DNA of 36,677 bases, from NCBI GenBank assembly GCA_937902985.1, contig CALFNG010000163.1, positions 1 through 36,677 on the forward strand. Direction: 5' to 3'. Made by a program: the position numbers and the translations under genes. Below the pieces are notes generated by a model, which saw only the letters and a list, made by a program, of their open reading frames with translations, did no database searches and was not told the origin of the DNA. The DNA comes from an uncultured Myxococcales bacterium. GTDB taxonomy: Bacteria > Myxococcota_A > Polyangia > Polyangiales > Polyangiaceae. Each line of letters starts with the position of its first letter. Within the stretch, counting starts at the first letter, position 1. Shown one piece after another: positions 1 through 8,742 of the stretch.

Positions 1-65
1 TCCATAGGGCGGAGCGCCGGCGATCGACGCCGGACGAGTCGCCCGAAAAGCCTGCTTGCGCAAGT

Positions 66-83
66 CCTTACCGTCTGGTAAGG
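66..83. promoter_or_regulatory. Palindromic operator in front of tetR-family gene
   Basis: CCTTACC-GTCT-GGTAAGG is a perfect 7-bp inverted repeat with a 4-nt spacer. It ends one base before the ATG at 85 and overlaps the ribosome binding site (GTAAGG). Position and symmetry fit an autoregulatory site for the TetR protein encoded directly downstream. Binding itself is inferred. Confidence 0.65.
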
Positions 84-84
84 C

Positions 85-774
85 ATGTCTGTCCAGATGG
101 TAGCGGCCCGTGCTCACGAAAACGACGTCCGCGCTTCGACGGTGGTCGAGGCGATGCGCCTCTTCGCGGCGCACGGATTCGAAGGCACGGCCCTTCAAGA
201 CATCGCCGACGCGGTGGGGGTCAGCAAACCGGCGGTCCTCCACCATTTCCCGTCGAAGGAACACGTCCGCCAGGCCGTGCTCGATGAGATCCTGTCACAC
301 TGGAACGAGGCGCTTCCCAGGCTTCTTCTCGCCGCGACCGGCAGCGGAGACCGCTTCGACGCCGTCTTCGGCGAGCTGTATCGTTTCTTTTCGAACAACC
401 CGGATCGCGCCCGCGTGGTCGCGCGTGAGATGCTCGATCGCCCGGGAGAGCTGCGCAAGCTCTTGCGCGGGTCGGTGAAGCCCTGGCTCGGTGCCGTGGC
501 CGGTTACATTCGCGCCGGCAAGGAGCGCGGCCTCCATTACGCCGACGTCGATGAAGAAGCATACTTGATCCACATCTTGCTCCTCGTCATCACGGCCACC
601 GCGTCGGCCACGGTGACGTCGTCCGCGCTGGAGACCGACCCGCGCTCCCGGCACGACCGATACGACCGCGAGCTTGCCCGCATCGCGCGCGCAAGTCTTT
701 TTCCCTCTGTTCCCGCAGCACTGAATCCGAAGAAAGCCGCGGGCGATTCCCGCAAGCGCAAGGCACCGAGGTAG
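85..774 (+). CDS. TetR/AcrR-family transcriptional regulator
   Basis: A 229-residue DNA-binding repressor-type protein. The N-terminal helix-turn-helix is clear at about residues 17-63: STVVEAMRLFAAHGFEGTAL, then IADAVGVSKPAVLHHFPSKE, the usual TetR pattern ending in the HFPSKE helix. The remaining ~160 residues are the helical ligand-binding and dimer region, with a basic tail (KKAAGDSRKRKAPR). The ATG at 85 lies one base after a perfect palindrome, which suggests autoregulation. Only five bases separate its stop from the acyl-CoA dehydrogenase start, so it is cotranscribed with the fatty-acid genes and probably controls them in response to an acyl-CoA or fatty acid. The ligand is inferred from context only; the family call is secure. 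Confidence 0.9.
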   Translation: MSVQMVAARAHENDVRASTVVEAMRLFAAHGFEGTALQDIADAVGVSKPAVLHHFPSKEHVRQAVLDEILSHWNEALPRLLLAATGSGDRFDAVFGELYRFFSNNPDRARVVAREMLDRPGELRKLLRGSVKPWLGAVAGYIRAGKERGLHYADVDEEAYLIHILLLVITATASATVTSSALETDPRSRHDRYDRELARIARASLFPSVPAALNPKKAAGDSRKRKAPR

Positions 775-779
775 ATCCG

Positions 780-2705
780 ATGGCCAGCTTCCTCACCGAC
801 AACGAAGATCTTCTCTACTATCTGAACCAAGGCGTCGACTGGACGACTCTGGCCGAAGTCACCGAGTTCGGCTGGCGCTCGCCGGAGGGATTCAAGAACG
901 GCACCGACGCCAAGCAGTTCTATGCGGAGATCGCCACGGCGTTCGGCGAGCTTGCGGCCGAGGAGTTCGGTACCCGCGGCGCGCAGATCGACCGCGAAGG
1001 AACGCGCCTCGTGAACGGCGAGGCGGTCGAGAGCCCGTCGATGAAGGCGGCGTTCGACGCGCTCGCCGCCGCGGACATGCACAAGATCTGCATCCCGCGC
1101 GAGTTCGGCGGGATCAACGCGCCGCTCCTACTCTACTTCCTCTGCGGCGAGATGATCGCCCGCGCCGACGTGGCGTCGATGGATCACTTCTCGTTCCACG
1201 CCGGCATGGCCATGGCGGCACTAGCGTACTCGGTCACCGAGGGGACGACGACGTTCGACGTGGGCTCGGGCCTCATCTCGAAGACGCGCTTCGCCGACGC
1301 GATCGCCGAGATCGCCCGCGGCGAGGCCTGGGGCTGCATGGACATCACCGAGCCGAACGCCGGCAGCGACATGGCGGCCCTCGGCACGCGCGCCAAGCAG
1401 GACGAGAACGGCAACTGGTCCATCACGGGCCAGAAGATCTTCATCACGTCTGGCCACGGCAAGTACCATTTCGTCATCGCGAGGACCGAAGACGCGAAGG
1501 ACCCGAACGATCCCTTCGCGGGTCTCTCGGGTCTCTCGATGTTCTGGGTCAAGACGTACGAAGACCTACCCGACGGGACACGCAAGCGTTTCGTCACGAT
1601 CGAGCGCCTCGAAGAGAAGCTCGGCCTGCACGGCTCGGTGACCGCCGCCCTCGCGTTCGAAAACTCCCCCGCGGAACTCATCGGAAAGCGGGGCGAGGGC
1701 TTCAAGTACATGCTCGTGCTGATGAACAACGCCCGCGTCGGGACGGGCTTCGCCGCCATCGGCCTCGCGCAGGCGGCGTACAACATGGCCAAGGCCTATG
1801 CAGCAGAGCGCCGGTCGATGGGCAAGACGATCGACCGCCACGAAATGATCGCCGACATGCTCGACGAGATGCGCACCGATATCGAGGGCATGCGAGCGCT
1901 GGCGGTCGCCGGCGCATTTCACGAGGAGATGTCGCGCAAACTCGAGCTCATCAGCAAGTTCGCTCAGAGCGCCGGCCCGGAAGAGGACGACAAGATCAAG
2001 CGTGAGCTGCCGAAGCACCGCCACCTCTCCCGGCGACTGACGCCGCTGCTCAAGTACTTCTCCACCGAGAAGTGCGTCGAGATCGCGCGGCGCAACATGC
2101 AGATCCACGGTGGCGTCGGCTACACGAAGGAGTACGGCGCCGAGCGCCTGCTCCGCGACTCGCTCGTTCTACCGGTCTACGAGGGCACGAGCCAGATCCA
2201 GTCACTCATGGCGATGAAGGACTCGCTGTTCGGTATCGTCAAGAGGCCGCAGGCGTTCGTCCAGCGCATGGCCCAAGCGCAGTGGCGCTCCCTCTCGTCG
2301 CGCGATTCGCTCGAGCGCCGTGTGGCCAAGCTGCAGGTGCTGTCGATGTCCACTCAGCAGTACCTCCTGACGCGCACCGCGGCGGGCAAGCTCAAGACGT
2401 TGACGGACATTCCCGTCGGACGGTGGGCCGATGCGCTCAAGGACTGGGATCCCAAGCGTGACTTCGCCCTCGCGATGCTGCACGCCGAGCGGCTGACGCG
2501 AATCCTCACCGACGAGGCGATTGCCGAGCTGCTCCTCGAGCAGGCCAAGCGCCACCCGAAGCGCCGCGAAGTGCTCGAGCGCTGGCTGGCCCGTGCCGAG
2601 CTCCGCTCGAAGGCGCTCCACGAAGAGATCACCACGACCGGCGAACGCATCCTCGCGTCGCTGGCCCCCGAGAACGCCGGCGGCGAGCGCGTCGCCGCGG
2701 AGTGA
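780..2705 (+). CDS. Acyl-CoA dehydrogenase (FadE-like, with C-terminal extension)
   Basis: A 641-residue flavoprotein dehydrogenase expected to oxidise acyl-CoA to trans-2-enoyl-CoA using FAD. Visible signatures are CMDITEPNAGSDMAALGTRA (substrate/FAD region), ITGQKIFITSGH, QIHGGVGYTKEYGAERLLRD and LPVYEGTSQIQ, where Glu468 of EGTS is in the position of the catalytic base. It is longer than the ~380-residue mitochondrial type, with an N-terminal extension and about 150 residues after the catalytic Glu; this matches the ~600-residue bacterial acyl-CoA dehydrogenases with an extra C-terminal domain. The start ATG follows GAGG in the end of the tetR gene. The MaoC gene begins four bases after its stop. 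Substrate chain length cannot be read from the sequence. Confidence 0.93.
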   Translation: MASFLTDNEDLLYYLNQGVDWTTLAEVTEFGWRSPEGFKNGTDAKQFYAEIATAFGELAAEEFGTRGAQIDREGTRLVNGEAVESPSMKAAFDALAAADMHKICIPREFGGINAPLLLYFLCGEMIARADVASMDHFSFHAGMAMAALAYSVTEGTTTFDVGSGLISKTRFADAIAEIARGEAWGCMDITEPNAGSDMAALGTRAKQDENGNWSITGQKIFITSGHGKYHFVIARTEDAKDPNDPFAGLSGLSMFWVKTYEDLPDGTRKRFVTIERLEEKLGLHGSVTAALAFENSPAELIGKRGEGFKYMLVLMNNARVGTGFAAIGLAQAAYNMAKAYAAERRSMGKTIDRHEMIADMLDEMRTDIEGMRALAVAGAFHEEMSRKLELISKFAQSAGPEEDDKIKRELPKHRHLSRRLTPLLKYFSTEKCVEIARRNMQIHGGVGYTKEYGAERLLRDSLVLPVYEGTSQIQSLMAMKDSLFGIVKRPQAFVQRMAQAQWRSLSSRDSLERRVAKLQVLSMSTQQYLLTRTAAGKLKTLTDIPVGRWADALKDWDPKRDFALAMLHAERLTRILTDEAIAELLLEQAKRHPKRREVLERWLARAELRSKALHEEITTTGERILASLAPENAGGERVAAE

Positions 2706-2709
2706 CCCA

Positions 2710-3621
2710 ATGGCCGTTCCCCTTCGATACACCCTCGCGCACGGTCCGGTGATCGCGGCCCTCGGTCGTGTGGCGCTCTCGGGTCTTCGCAATGACAAGC
2801 CCGCCCACCCTCCCGCGATCCCGAGCCCGTGGATCGAGGCGCGCCTATCGCCGCGTCCGCCAGAGATCGTCCGTGACTACATCCGCCACGTGGGCGGCGA
2901 CCCGGGCTGGTACCGCAACCGCGTGCCGGCGCACTTCTTCCCCGAGTGGAGCTTCCCTCTGGGCGAGCGCGCGCTCGAGGGTCTGGGCTATCCGCTCGCG
3001 CGCGGAATGAACGCCGGCTGCCGCATGGAGAACCGGGCACCCTTGCCGGCGGGCGAGCCCCTTCATGTGCGCGCTCGCATCGAGTCCATCGACGACGACG
3101 GCAAGCGAGCGATTATCGTGCAGAAGGTGATCACCGGGACGTCGCGCGTCCCCGAAGCCATCGTGGCCGAAATGCGCGTGTTCATTCCGCTTGGCAGCAA
3201 GGGCAGCAAGGACAGAAAGGGGGACGCGAAGAGACCGACGGCGCGACCTACCGTGCCGAGCAGTGCGCACGAGATCGGGTTCGCCCGCATCTCCGACAGG
3301 GCCGGGCTCGACTTCGCCAAGCTTACGGGCGACTTCAACCCCATCCACTGGCTCGCGCCCTACGCGCGCGCGTCGGGGTTCCGCTCGGTCATCCTCCACG
3401 GCTTCTCCACCTTTGCCCGCGCCATCGAGGCGCTGAACCGCGCACGCTTCGCTGGCGATCCCATGCGGCTCAAGGTAATCGACGCGCGCTTCTCTAGACC
3501 GCTCGTGCTTCCCGCGCGGGTCGGCGTGTACACAACGAGTGACGGAGGCCTCTGGGTAGGTGACGCGCCAGGCGGAGGCGCCTACCTCGAAGGACGCTTC
3601 GAGACGGAGACCCGACCATGA
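2710..3621 (+). CDS. MaoC-family (R)-specific enoyl-CoA hydratase/dehydratase
   Basis: A 303-residue double-hotdog protein. The C-terminal half has the MaoC hydratase signature FAKLTGDFNPIHWLAPYA followed by GFRSVILHGFST, holding the catalytic Asp/His pair. The N-terminal half resembles the degenerate first hotdog of long MaoC proteins (FPEWSFPLGERALEGLGYPL). It would hydrate 2-enoyl-CoA to (R)-3-hydroxyacyl-CoA, or the reverse. The two halves are joined by a charged, Gly/Lys-rich linker near residue 160. It lies between acyl-CoA dehydrogenase and the FabG-like reductase, overlapping the latter by four bases (ATGA), so translation is coupled. A MaoC followed by FabG4-type reductase and thiolase is a recurring bacterial arrangement. 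Confidence 0.9.
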   Translation: MAVPLRYTLAHGPVIAALGRVALSGLRNDKPAHPPAIPSPWIEARLSPRPPEIVRDYIRHVGGDPGWYRNRVPAHFFPEWSFPLGERALEGLGYPLARGMNAGCRMENRAPLPAGEPLHVRARIESIDDDGKRAIIVQKVITGTSRVPEAIVAEMRVFIPLGSKGSKDRKGDAKRPTARPTVPSSAHEIGFARISDRAGLDFAKLTGDFNPIHWLAPYARASGFRSVILHGFSTFARAIEALNRARFAGDPMRLKVIDARFSRPLVLPARVGVYTTSDGGLWVGDAPGGGAYLEGRFETETRP

Positions 3622-5039
3622 GCGACTTTCTCCTCGAACTCAGCAAGAATCCCCGCGCGCGCTCCCTCATCGGCGCGCTCGGCTTGCCCATTCCCCTGCC
3701 CCAGCCGCTCAAGCGCGAGCGCGGGCCGTGGGCCGCGCGGCCCCTGGCCGACGCGCGCATCGGCATCGGCGCGGCGTCGGGCGCCGAGCTCGTGCCGGCT
3801 CTCGCCGAGGCCGTGACGGCCGCCGGCGCCGACGCGTTCATCCAGCTGCCCGAGTCGCTCGCTGCCGCCTTCCGGGCGCCGGGTGAGACCTTCGGCCGGC
3901 CGGCGAAGAAGCTCGATTCGCTCGCCGAGGGCACCAAGCTCGACGCCCTGGTGTTCGACGCGAGCGGAGTGCGCGACATCAAGGGACTCCGCGCGGTCTA
4001 TGAGTTCTTCCAGCCGCTGGTGTCGAAGCTGGCGCGCTCATCACGGGTCGTCATCCTCGGGCGCGCGCCAGAGGGTCCGGATGCCGAGGCCGCGGCCGTT
4101 CAGGCCGCGCTCGACGGCTTCGTCCGGAGCGTCGCGAAAGAGATCGGACGCCTCGGAGCCACCGCGAACCTCATTATCGTGACGCGTGGCGCCGAGCGAC
4201 GCCTGGGCCCCGTGGTCCGGTTCTTCCTGTCCGCGCGGTCGGCGTTCGTGTCGGCGCAGCCGGTCGTGCTGACCGCTCGCGCCAAGGCCATCGACGAGCC
4301 CGCGTTCGTGCGGCCGCTCGAGAAGAAGATCGCACTGGTCACCGGCGCGGCGCGCGGCATCGGCGAGGCCACGGCGCACGCGCTCGCGCTCGAGGGCGCT
4401 CACGTCGTGTGCCTCGATCGACCCGGTGACGACGGGCCGACCAGCCAGCTCGCGCGCGCCATCGGCGGCACGGCCCTCTCGGTCGACATGGGCGACGACG
4501 ACGCCGCCGCGAAGATCTCGGCAGCCCTGGCCCCGCTAGGCGGGATCGACATCATCGTGAACAACGCCGGCATCACCCGCGACAAGACGCTCGGCCGCAT
4601 GAAGCCAGAGCAGTGGGACAGCGTCCTCGGGATCAACCTGGCCGCCGTCATCCACACGACGGCGGCGCTCGAGCCGCTCCTTCGCGACAACGGGCGCGTC
4701 GTGTGCCTGTCGTCGATCGCGGGGCTGGCCGGGAACATTGGCCAGGCGGCCTACGCGGCGTCGAAGGCTGGAATCGTCGGCTTCGTCCGCGCGACGGCCG
4801 AACGCCTCGCCGATCGCGGGATCACCGCCAACGCGATCGCGCCGGGCTTCATCGAGACGCGCATGACGGCCGCCATTCCCATCGCAATCCGCGAGGCCGG
4901 GCGCCGCTTGAGCGCCCTCGGCCAGGGAGGGCTGCCCGAAGACGTCGCGCAGGCCATCGTGTTCTTGTCGAGCCCCGGCGCACAGGGCATCACCGGGCGC
5001 ACGCTACGTGTTTGCGGCGGCGCGTTCATCGGCGCCTGA
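3618..5039 (+). CDS. fabG4: High-molecular-weight 3-oxoacyl-ACP/CoA reductase (FabG4-type SDR)
   Basis: A 473-residue short-chain dehydrogenase, about twice the length of classical FabG. The catalytic SDR domain occupies roughly residues 235-473: ALVTGAARGIGEATA (cofactor loop), NNAGITRDKTLGRM, and SSIAGLAGNIGQAAYAASKA with the Ser, Tyr and Lys of the active site. The N-terminal ~230 residues form the extra, non-catalytic Rossmann-like region seen in mycobacterial FabG4. It should interconvert 3-oxoacyl and 3-hydroxyacyl thioesters with NAD(H) or NADP(H). Its start overlaps the maoC stop (ATGA). With the MaoC and thiolase neighbours it gives either beta-oxidation via (R)-hydroxy intermediates or reductive chain extension. 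The gene symbol is by family resemblance. Confidence 0.88.
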   Translation: MSDFLLELSKNPRARSLIGALGLPIPLPQPLKRERGPWAARPLADARIGIGAASGAELVPALAEAVTAAGADAFIQLPESLAAAFRAPGETFGRPAKKLDSLAEGTKLDALVFDASGVRDIKGLRAVYEFFQPLVSKLARSSRVVILGRAPEGPDAEAAAVQAALDGFVRSVAKEIGRLGATANLIIVTRGAERRLGPVVRFFLSARSAFVSAQPVVLTARAKAIDEPAFVRPLEKKIALVTGAARGIGEATAHALALEGAHVVCLDRPGDDGPTSQLARAIGGTALSVDMGDDDAAAKISAALAPLGGIDIIVNNAGITRDKTLGRMKPEQWDSVLGINLAAVIHTTAALEPLLRDNGRVVCLSSIAGLAGNIGQAAYAASKAGIVGFVRATAERLADRGITANAIAPGFIETRMTAAIPIAIREAGRRLSALGQGGLPEDVAQAIVFLSSPGAQGITGRTLRVCGGAFIGA

Positions 5040-5065
5040 CGGCAACGTTTTAGGAGAGCAAAACC

Positions 5066-6370
5066 ATGGCGACGGACAAGAAGAACGGACGGCGAGCGGT
5101 CGTGGTGTCGGGCGTGCGCACGCCCTTCGTGAAATCGTTCACGGACTTCACCAAGCTCGACACGATTGCCCTCGGCGTGGCCGCGGTGACGGGGCTCTTG
5201 AAGAAGAGCGGTCTACGACACAGCGACATCGAAGCGATGATCTGGGGAGGCGTCATCCTCCCGACGACGTCTCCGAACCTCGCCCGCGAGATCGCTCTCG
5301 ACGTTCGCCTCGATCCTTCGTGCGAGGGGTACACGGTGACGCGGGCGTGCGCCTCCGGGCTGCAGGCGATCACGAACGCGGTCTCGGCCATCGAGCGAGG
5401 CGATAACGACGTGATCATCGCCGGCGGGAGCGATTCGACGAGCAACGCGTCGATCACCTTGCCGTCCAAGGTCGTGCACGCGATCGCGCCGCTCGCGCTC
5501 GGCGGCAAGGCGTCGGCTGCCGACTACCTCGGCGTCCTCAGCCAGCTGATGCCGATCAGCGAAATCCTTCCCCGCCAGCCCAAGATCGCCGAGCGGTCGA
5601 CCGGCGAAGTGATGGGCGAGTCGGCCGAGCGTATGGCCAAGCGCAACGAGATCTCGCGCCAGGCGCAAGACGAGTTCGCGGTTCGTTCTCACCATCGGGC
5701 CGCAGCCGCGATCGCCGCGGGGCGCTTCGATGACGAGATCGTTCCCGTTCAGACGCCTTCGGGCAAATGGGTTCACGCAGACGGTCTCGTTCGAGCCGAC
5801 ACGAGCGTCGAGAGGCTGGCCAAGCTGCGACCCGTCTTCGCCAAGGACGGTACGTTGACGGCGGGCAACTCGAGCGCGCTCACCGACGGCGCGGCGGCGG
5901 TCTTGCTCATGAGCGAAGAAAAGGCGAAGGCAATGGGCCTCAAACCGCTCGCCACGATCTCGGCTTGGTCGTACGTCGGAGTCGATCCGGCTGACCAGCT
6001 GCTCATGGGCCCCGCACTCGCCATCCCCAAGGCGCTCGATCGGGCCGGTCTCAAGCTGGCGGACGTCGATTTCGTCGACATGCACGAGGCCTTCGCCGCG
6101 CAGGTGCTCAGCGTCCTCAAGATGATGGCCAGTGCGCCGTTCGCGCGTGCGCGACTCGGTCGCGACTCCGCCGTGGGCGAAGTCGATCCCGCGAAGCTCA
6201 ACGTGCATGGCGGTTCCCTCGCGCTCGGGCACCCCTTCGGGGCGACAGGCGCACGGATGGTCACGACGATGGCGAACGAACTTGCGCGAACCGGCAAGCA
6301 GAGCGCGGTCCTCGGACTTTGTGCGGCCGGCGGCCTCGGCGCCGCAGCGGTCCTCGAAGCGATCAACTGA
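5066..6370 (+). CDS. fadI: Acetyl-CoA C-acyltransferase (thiolase, FadI-like)
   Basis: A 434-residue thiolase that cleaves 3-oxoacyl-CoA with CoA, or condenses acyl-CoA units in reverse. All catalytic parts are present: Cys95 in TRACASGLQAI (nucleophile), HEAFAAQVL, His389 in GGSLALGHPFGATGARM and Cys419 in LCAAGGLG. The length and the N-terminal VVVSGVRTPFVKSFTDF fit the FadI/trifunctional beta-type long-chain group better than short-chain acetoacetyl-CoA thiolases. A good AGGAG ribosome site precedes the ATG, 26 bases after the FabG4 stop. It is the last gene of the operon started by tetR. Direction of flux in vivo cannot be told from sequence. Confidence 0.93.
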   Translation: MATDKKNGRRAVVVSGVRTPFVKSFTDFTKLDTIALGVAAVTGLLKKSGLRHSDIEAMIWGGVILPTTSPNLAREIALDVRLDPSCEGYTVTRACASGLQAITNAVSAIERGDNDVIIAGGSDSTSNASITLPSKVVHAIAPLALGGKASAADYLGVLSQLMPISEILPRQPKIAERSTGEVMGESAERMAKRNEISRQAQDEFAVRSHHRAAAAIAAGRFDDEIVPVQTPSGKWVHADGLVRADTSVERLAKLRPVFAKDGTLTAGNSSALTDGAAAVLLMSEEKAKAMGLKPLATISAWSYVGVDPADQLLMGPALAIPKALDRAGLKLADVDFVDMHEAFAAQVLSVLKMMASAPFARARLGRDSAVGEVDPAKLNVHGGSLALGHPFGATGARMVTTMANELARTGKQSAVLGLCAAGGLGAAAVLEAIN

Positions 6371-6637
6371 CCACGCGGGCGACGCCCCGAGGAATGAGCA
6401 CGAGAATCTACGAAGACCGAGCCCGCGCGGGGGCGGCTCGAGGTTTCAGCCGGCACGCGCGCGGTCGCGGAGGTAGTCTTACCCCGTAACCGCCGCGCAC
6501 AGGATGCGCCAAGGCAGCGCCACGCGGGCATCCAGGCGCCCGGACGTGCAGCTTGCGAAGGCACGCTGGCCGTGAAACGATCCTCTGTAGGCGGCTAGGA
6601 GGGAGACACGAGTCCCACCGGCCGGGTTCGATCTGCA

Positions 6638-8101
6638 ATGCGACCGCGCGAAGACGAGCTCACGGGCACGCAAAAGCACGCGTTCCTCAACGCGGGACGC
6701 CCACATGTCGTTGCAATGTGGCCAGGAGGCACCATCGCGAAGGAGCTCCCGGAGGGCGCTCGACTCACGGTCGGCCGGTCTCGGACGTGCGATCTCACGA
6801 TCGATCACGGATCCGTCTCCCGTGAACACGTGGCCTTCCACGACGGGCGGCCGGTCGAGGTCGAGGATCTCGGGAGCACCAACGGCACGACCGTCGGCGG
6901 CGTGCGGATCCCGAAAGACACGCGGGTCCCCGTCGAGCGCGGGCAGGTCGTCATCGTCGGAGCTGCGGTCCTCGTCGTGCACGGTGCATTCGAACCGGCA
7001 GTGAGCCCGCCGACGCCTCGCCGCGCGTCACCGGCTTCGCGACCCGACGAACCGCCGATCATCATCGCCGACGACGCGATGCGCGAGCTTCACCGCATCG
7101 TCGATCTGGTCGCGAAGGGCGACCTCTCCGTCGTGCTCCTGGGCGAGACAGGCACCGGGAAAGACGTGCTGGCCGACGCTCTCCATCGCCGCTCGGCCCG
7201 GATCGGAGCGGCCTACGTGCGCCTCAACTGCGCCGCGTTGCCCGATGCGTTGCTCGAGAGCGAGCTCTTTGGCTACGAGCGGGGGGCGTTCACAGGCGCA
7301 GTCCAGGCCAAGCCGGGCCTGCTCGAAATCGCAGACGGCGGCAGCATGTTTCTCGACGAGGTCGCCGAGCTTCCGCTGACCGTTCAGGCCAAGCTGTTGC
7401 GAGTCCTCGAGAACGGGGAGATCACGCGAGTCGGTGGGCTCCGTTCTCGGCGCGTCGACGTGAGGATCATCTGCGCGACCAACCGCGATCTGTCGGCCGC
7501 GGTGCGCACCGGTGTATTCCGGCAGGATCTCTTCTTCCGCCTCAACGGCATCACACTCACGATCCCTCCGCTCCGGTCGCGGCGGAGCGAGATTGCCCCG
7601 CTAGCGCGGGAGTTCGTCCGCGAGATCTGTCGCCACGCCGGCAGGCCGACGCTTCCCATCAGCGACGAAGCCTTCGCTTTCCTCGAGAGTCAGAGTTGGC
7701 CAGGAAACGTTCGGGAGCTCCGGAACGCGATCGAGCGAGCGGTCACGCTCTGCACCGACGACAGCATCGAACTCCGGCATCTGGCGTCGATCGACGGCGG
7801 GTTCGCTCATCAACTCGCGCTCGTCGACGACCGCGCGACCACTCCATTACTCTCCGTACCCCCGTCGCTCCCTACGCTCCCTGACGGAGGGCCACCCGCC
7901 GACGTGGGTCTCCAGGAAGACGCGAGGCGCGCCGCGCGAGCTCTCGAACGCCGGCGCATCGCCGAAGCGATGGACCGCTGCGGTGGCAACCAGACCCGCG
8001 CTGCTCAGCTTCTCCAAATTTCCCGCCGAACGCTCGTCGCTCGGCTCACAGAATACGGCTTCGCGAGGCCGCTCAAGGATCGACGGTCGGGCTCGGAGTG
8101 A
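6638..8101 (+). CDS. FHA-domain sigma-54-dependent activator, paralogue 1
   Basis: A 487-residue bacterial enhancer-binding protein. Residues ~43-90 form an FHA phosphothreonine-binding domain (VGRSRTCDL, SVSREH, DLGSTNGT). The AAA+ domain follows at ~145-375: Walker A GETGTGKD (169-176), the sigma-54 contact loop GAFTGA (216-221), Walker B MFLDE (237-241) and the RQDLFFRLN arginine-finger region. The C-terminus is a Fis-type helix-turn-helix (NQTRAAQLLQISRRTLVARL). The FHA domain suggests control by a Ser/Thr kinase, as known for several myxobacterial activators. It aligns without gaps to the protein at 25097-26548 for over 200 residues, including the shared start (M-R/L-PRED). I see no convincing sigma-54 site upstream of this copy. 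Target genes are inferred from context. Confidence 0.94.
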   Translation: MRPREDELTGTQKHAFLNAGRPHVVAMWPGGTIAKELPEGARLTVGRSRTCDLTIDHGSVSREHVAFHDGRPVEVEDLGSTNGTTVGGVRIPKDTRVPVERGQVVIVGAAVLVVHGAFEPAVSPPTPRRASPASRPDEPPIIIADDAMRELHRIVDLVAKGDLSVVLLGETGTGKDVLADALHRRSARIGAAYVRLNCAALPDALLESELFGYERGAFTGAVQAKPGLLEIADGGSMFLDEVAELPLTVQAKLLRVLENGEITRVGGLRSRRVDVRIICATNRDLSAAVRTGVFRQDLFFRLNGITLTIPPLRSRRSEIAPLAREFVREICRHAGRPTLPISDEAFAFLESQSWPGNVRELRNAIERAVTLCTDDSIELRHLASIDGGFAHQLALVDDRATTPLLSVPPSLPTLPDGGPPADVGLQEDARRAARALERRRIAEAMDRCGGNQTRAAQLLQISRRTLVARLTEYGFARPLKDRRSGSE

Positions 8102-8742
8102 GCGCTCTTCACGGTCGCGTCGACGGGAGCTACTCTGAAACCAGCTCTGGACCTTGCGGGCTAGGAGCACGTCGCCCGACACGCCGAGGCGCCCCGTCGC
8201 GATCGCCGTCAAGCCCCCGAGCTTGCCACTCGCGAGGCGCTGATCTCGTCGTCCGATTTACCGGCGATTGCATCCGCCAACCCGACCCGATCGTTCACGG
8301 CAGCAATATCTACCTGCATTGACATAGCTCCTGAGTGCGTATGCGTCGCTGGGTCACGTGGGCACGCACATCCCGGGCGAACCTATGCAGGTTCCCTTCC
8401 ACCTTGCAAAGCTGAGAACGCCGCCGAGGGGAGGCCCATCAACACGCGCGCCCGCTTGCTGCGCAATTAGCGCGACAACAAGCGAAAATTGCGTCCCGCA
8501 CCACGCAAAAGTCGCGTCCTCACCCATTTCGTAGGCACACGCTTTTTATGGCTCCAGTGGTCCGGCGATCAATTTTGATTGGGAAATTGACCCATCCCGC
8601 GAAACGCGACCCACTTGGGACATTGCGGGCACATTGGGTGCCCTCACGTGCCTGCTCTCTCGAGCGGCGTCGGCTGCATCGGACTGTCCCGAGTCCAGAT
8701 ACGCCCACTGAGAGAGCCAAATGTCGACGGAATGAGGAAGCA
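8102..8742. other. 641-bp intergenic region
   Basis: No convincing gene. The region is less GC-rich near 8460-8600 (AATTAGCG, CGAAAATTGCG, and the palindrome ATCAA-TT-TTGAT at 8568-8579), consistent with regulatory DNA. A possible -24/-12 promoter lies at 8627-8642. GAGGAAG at 8734-8740 is the ribosome binding site for the copper lipoprotein at 8743. Short open frames here lack recognisable protein features. Confidence 0.5.
8627..8642 (+). promoter_or_regulatory. Possible sigma-54 (-24/-12) promoter
   Basis: GGGCACATTGGGTGCC has GG and GC twelve bases apart and matches 8 of 12 positions of TGGCACG-N4-TTGCW. It lies ~100 bp before the copper lipoprotein start. The same bases form an inverted repeat (GGGCAC-N5-GTGCCC), so it may instead be an operator. 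Weak call. Confidence 0.3.

Noticed and set aside
8098-8322. Small open frame after activator 1
   Set aside because: It overlaps the upstream stop, has no recognisable protein features and no ribosome site.
8533-8549. TAGGCACA-like -24 box before the copper lipoprotein
   Set aside because: The -12 position reads TTTTA with no GC at the required spacing.
8548-8742. ATG 8548 as start of the copper lipoprotein
   Set aside because: It would put ~65 basic residues ahead of a clear signal peptide; ATG 8743 has GAGGAAG at proper distance.
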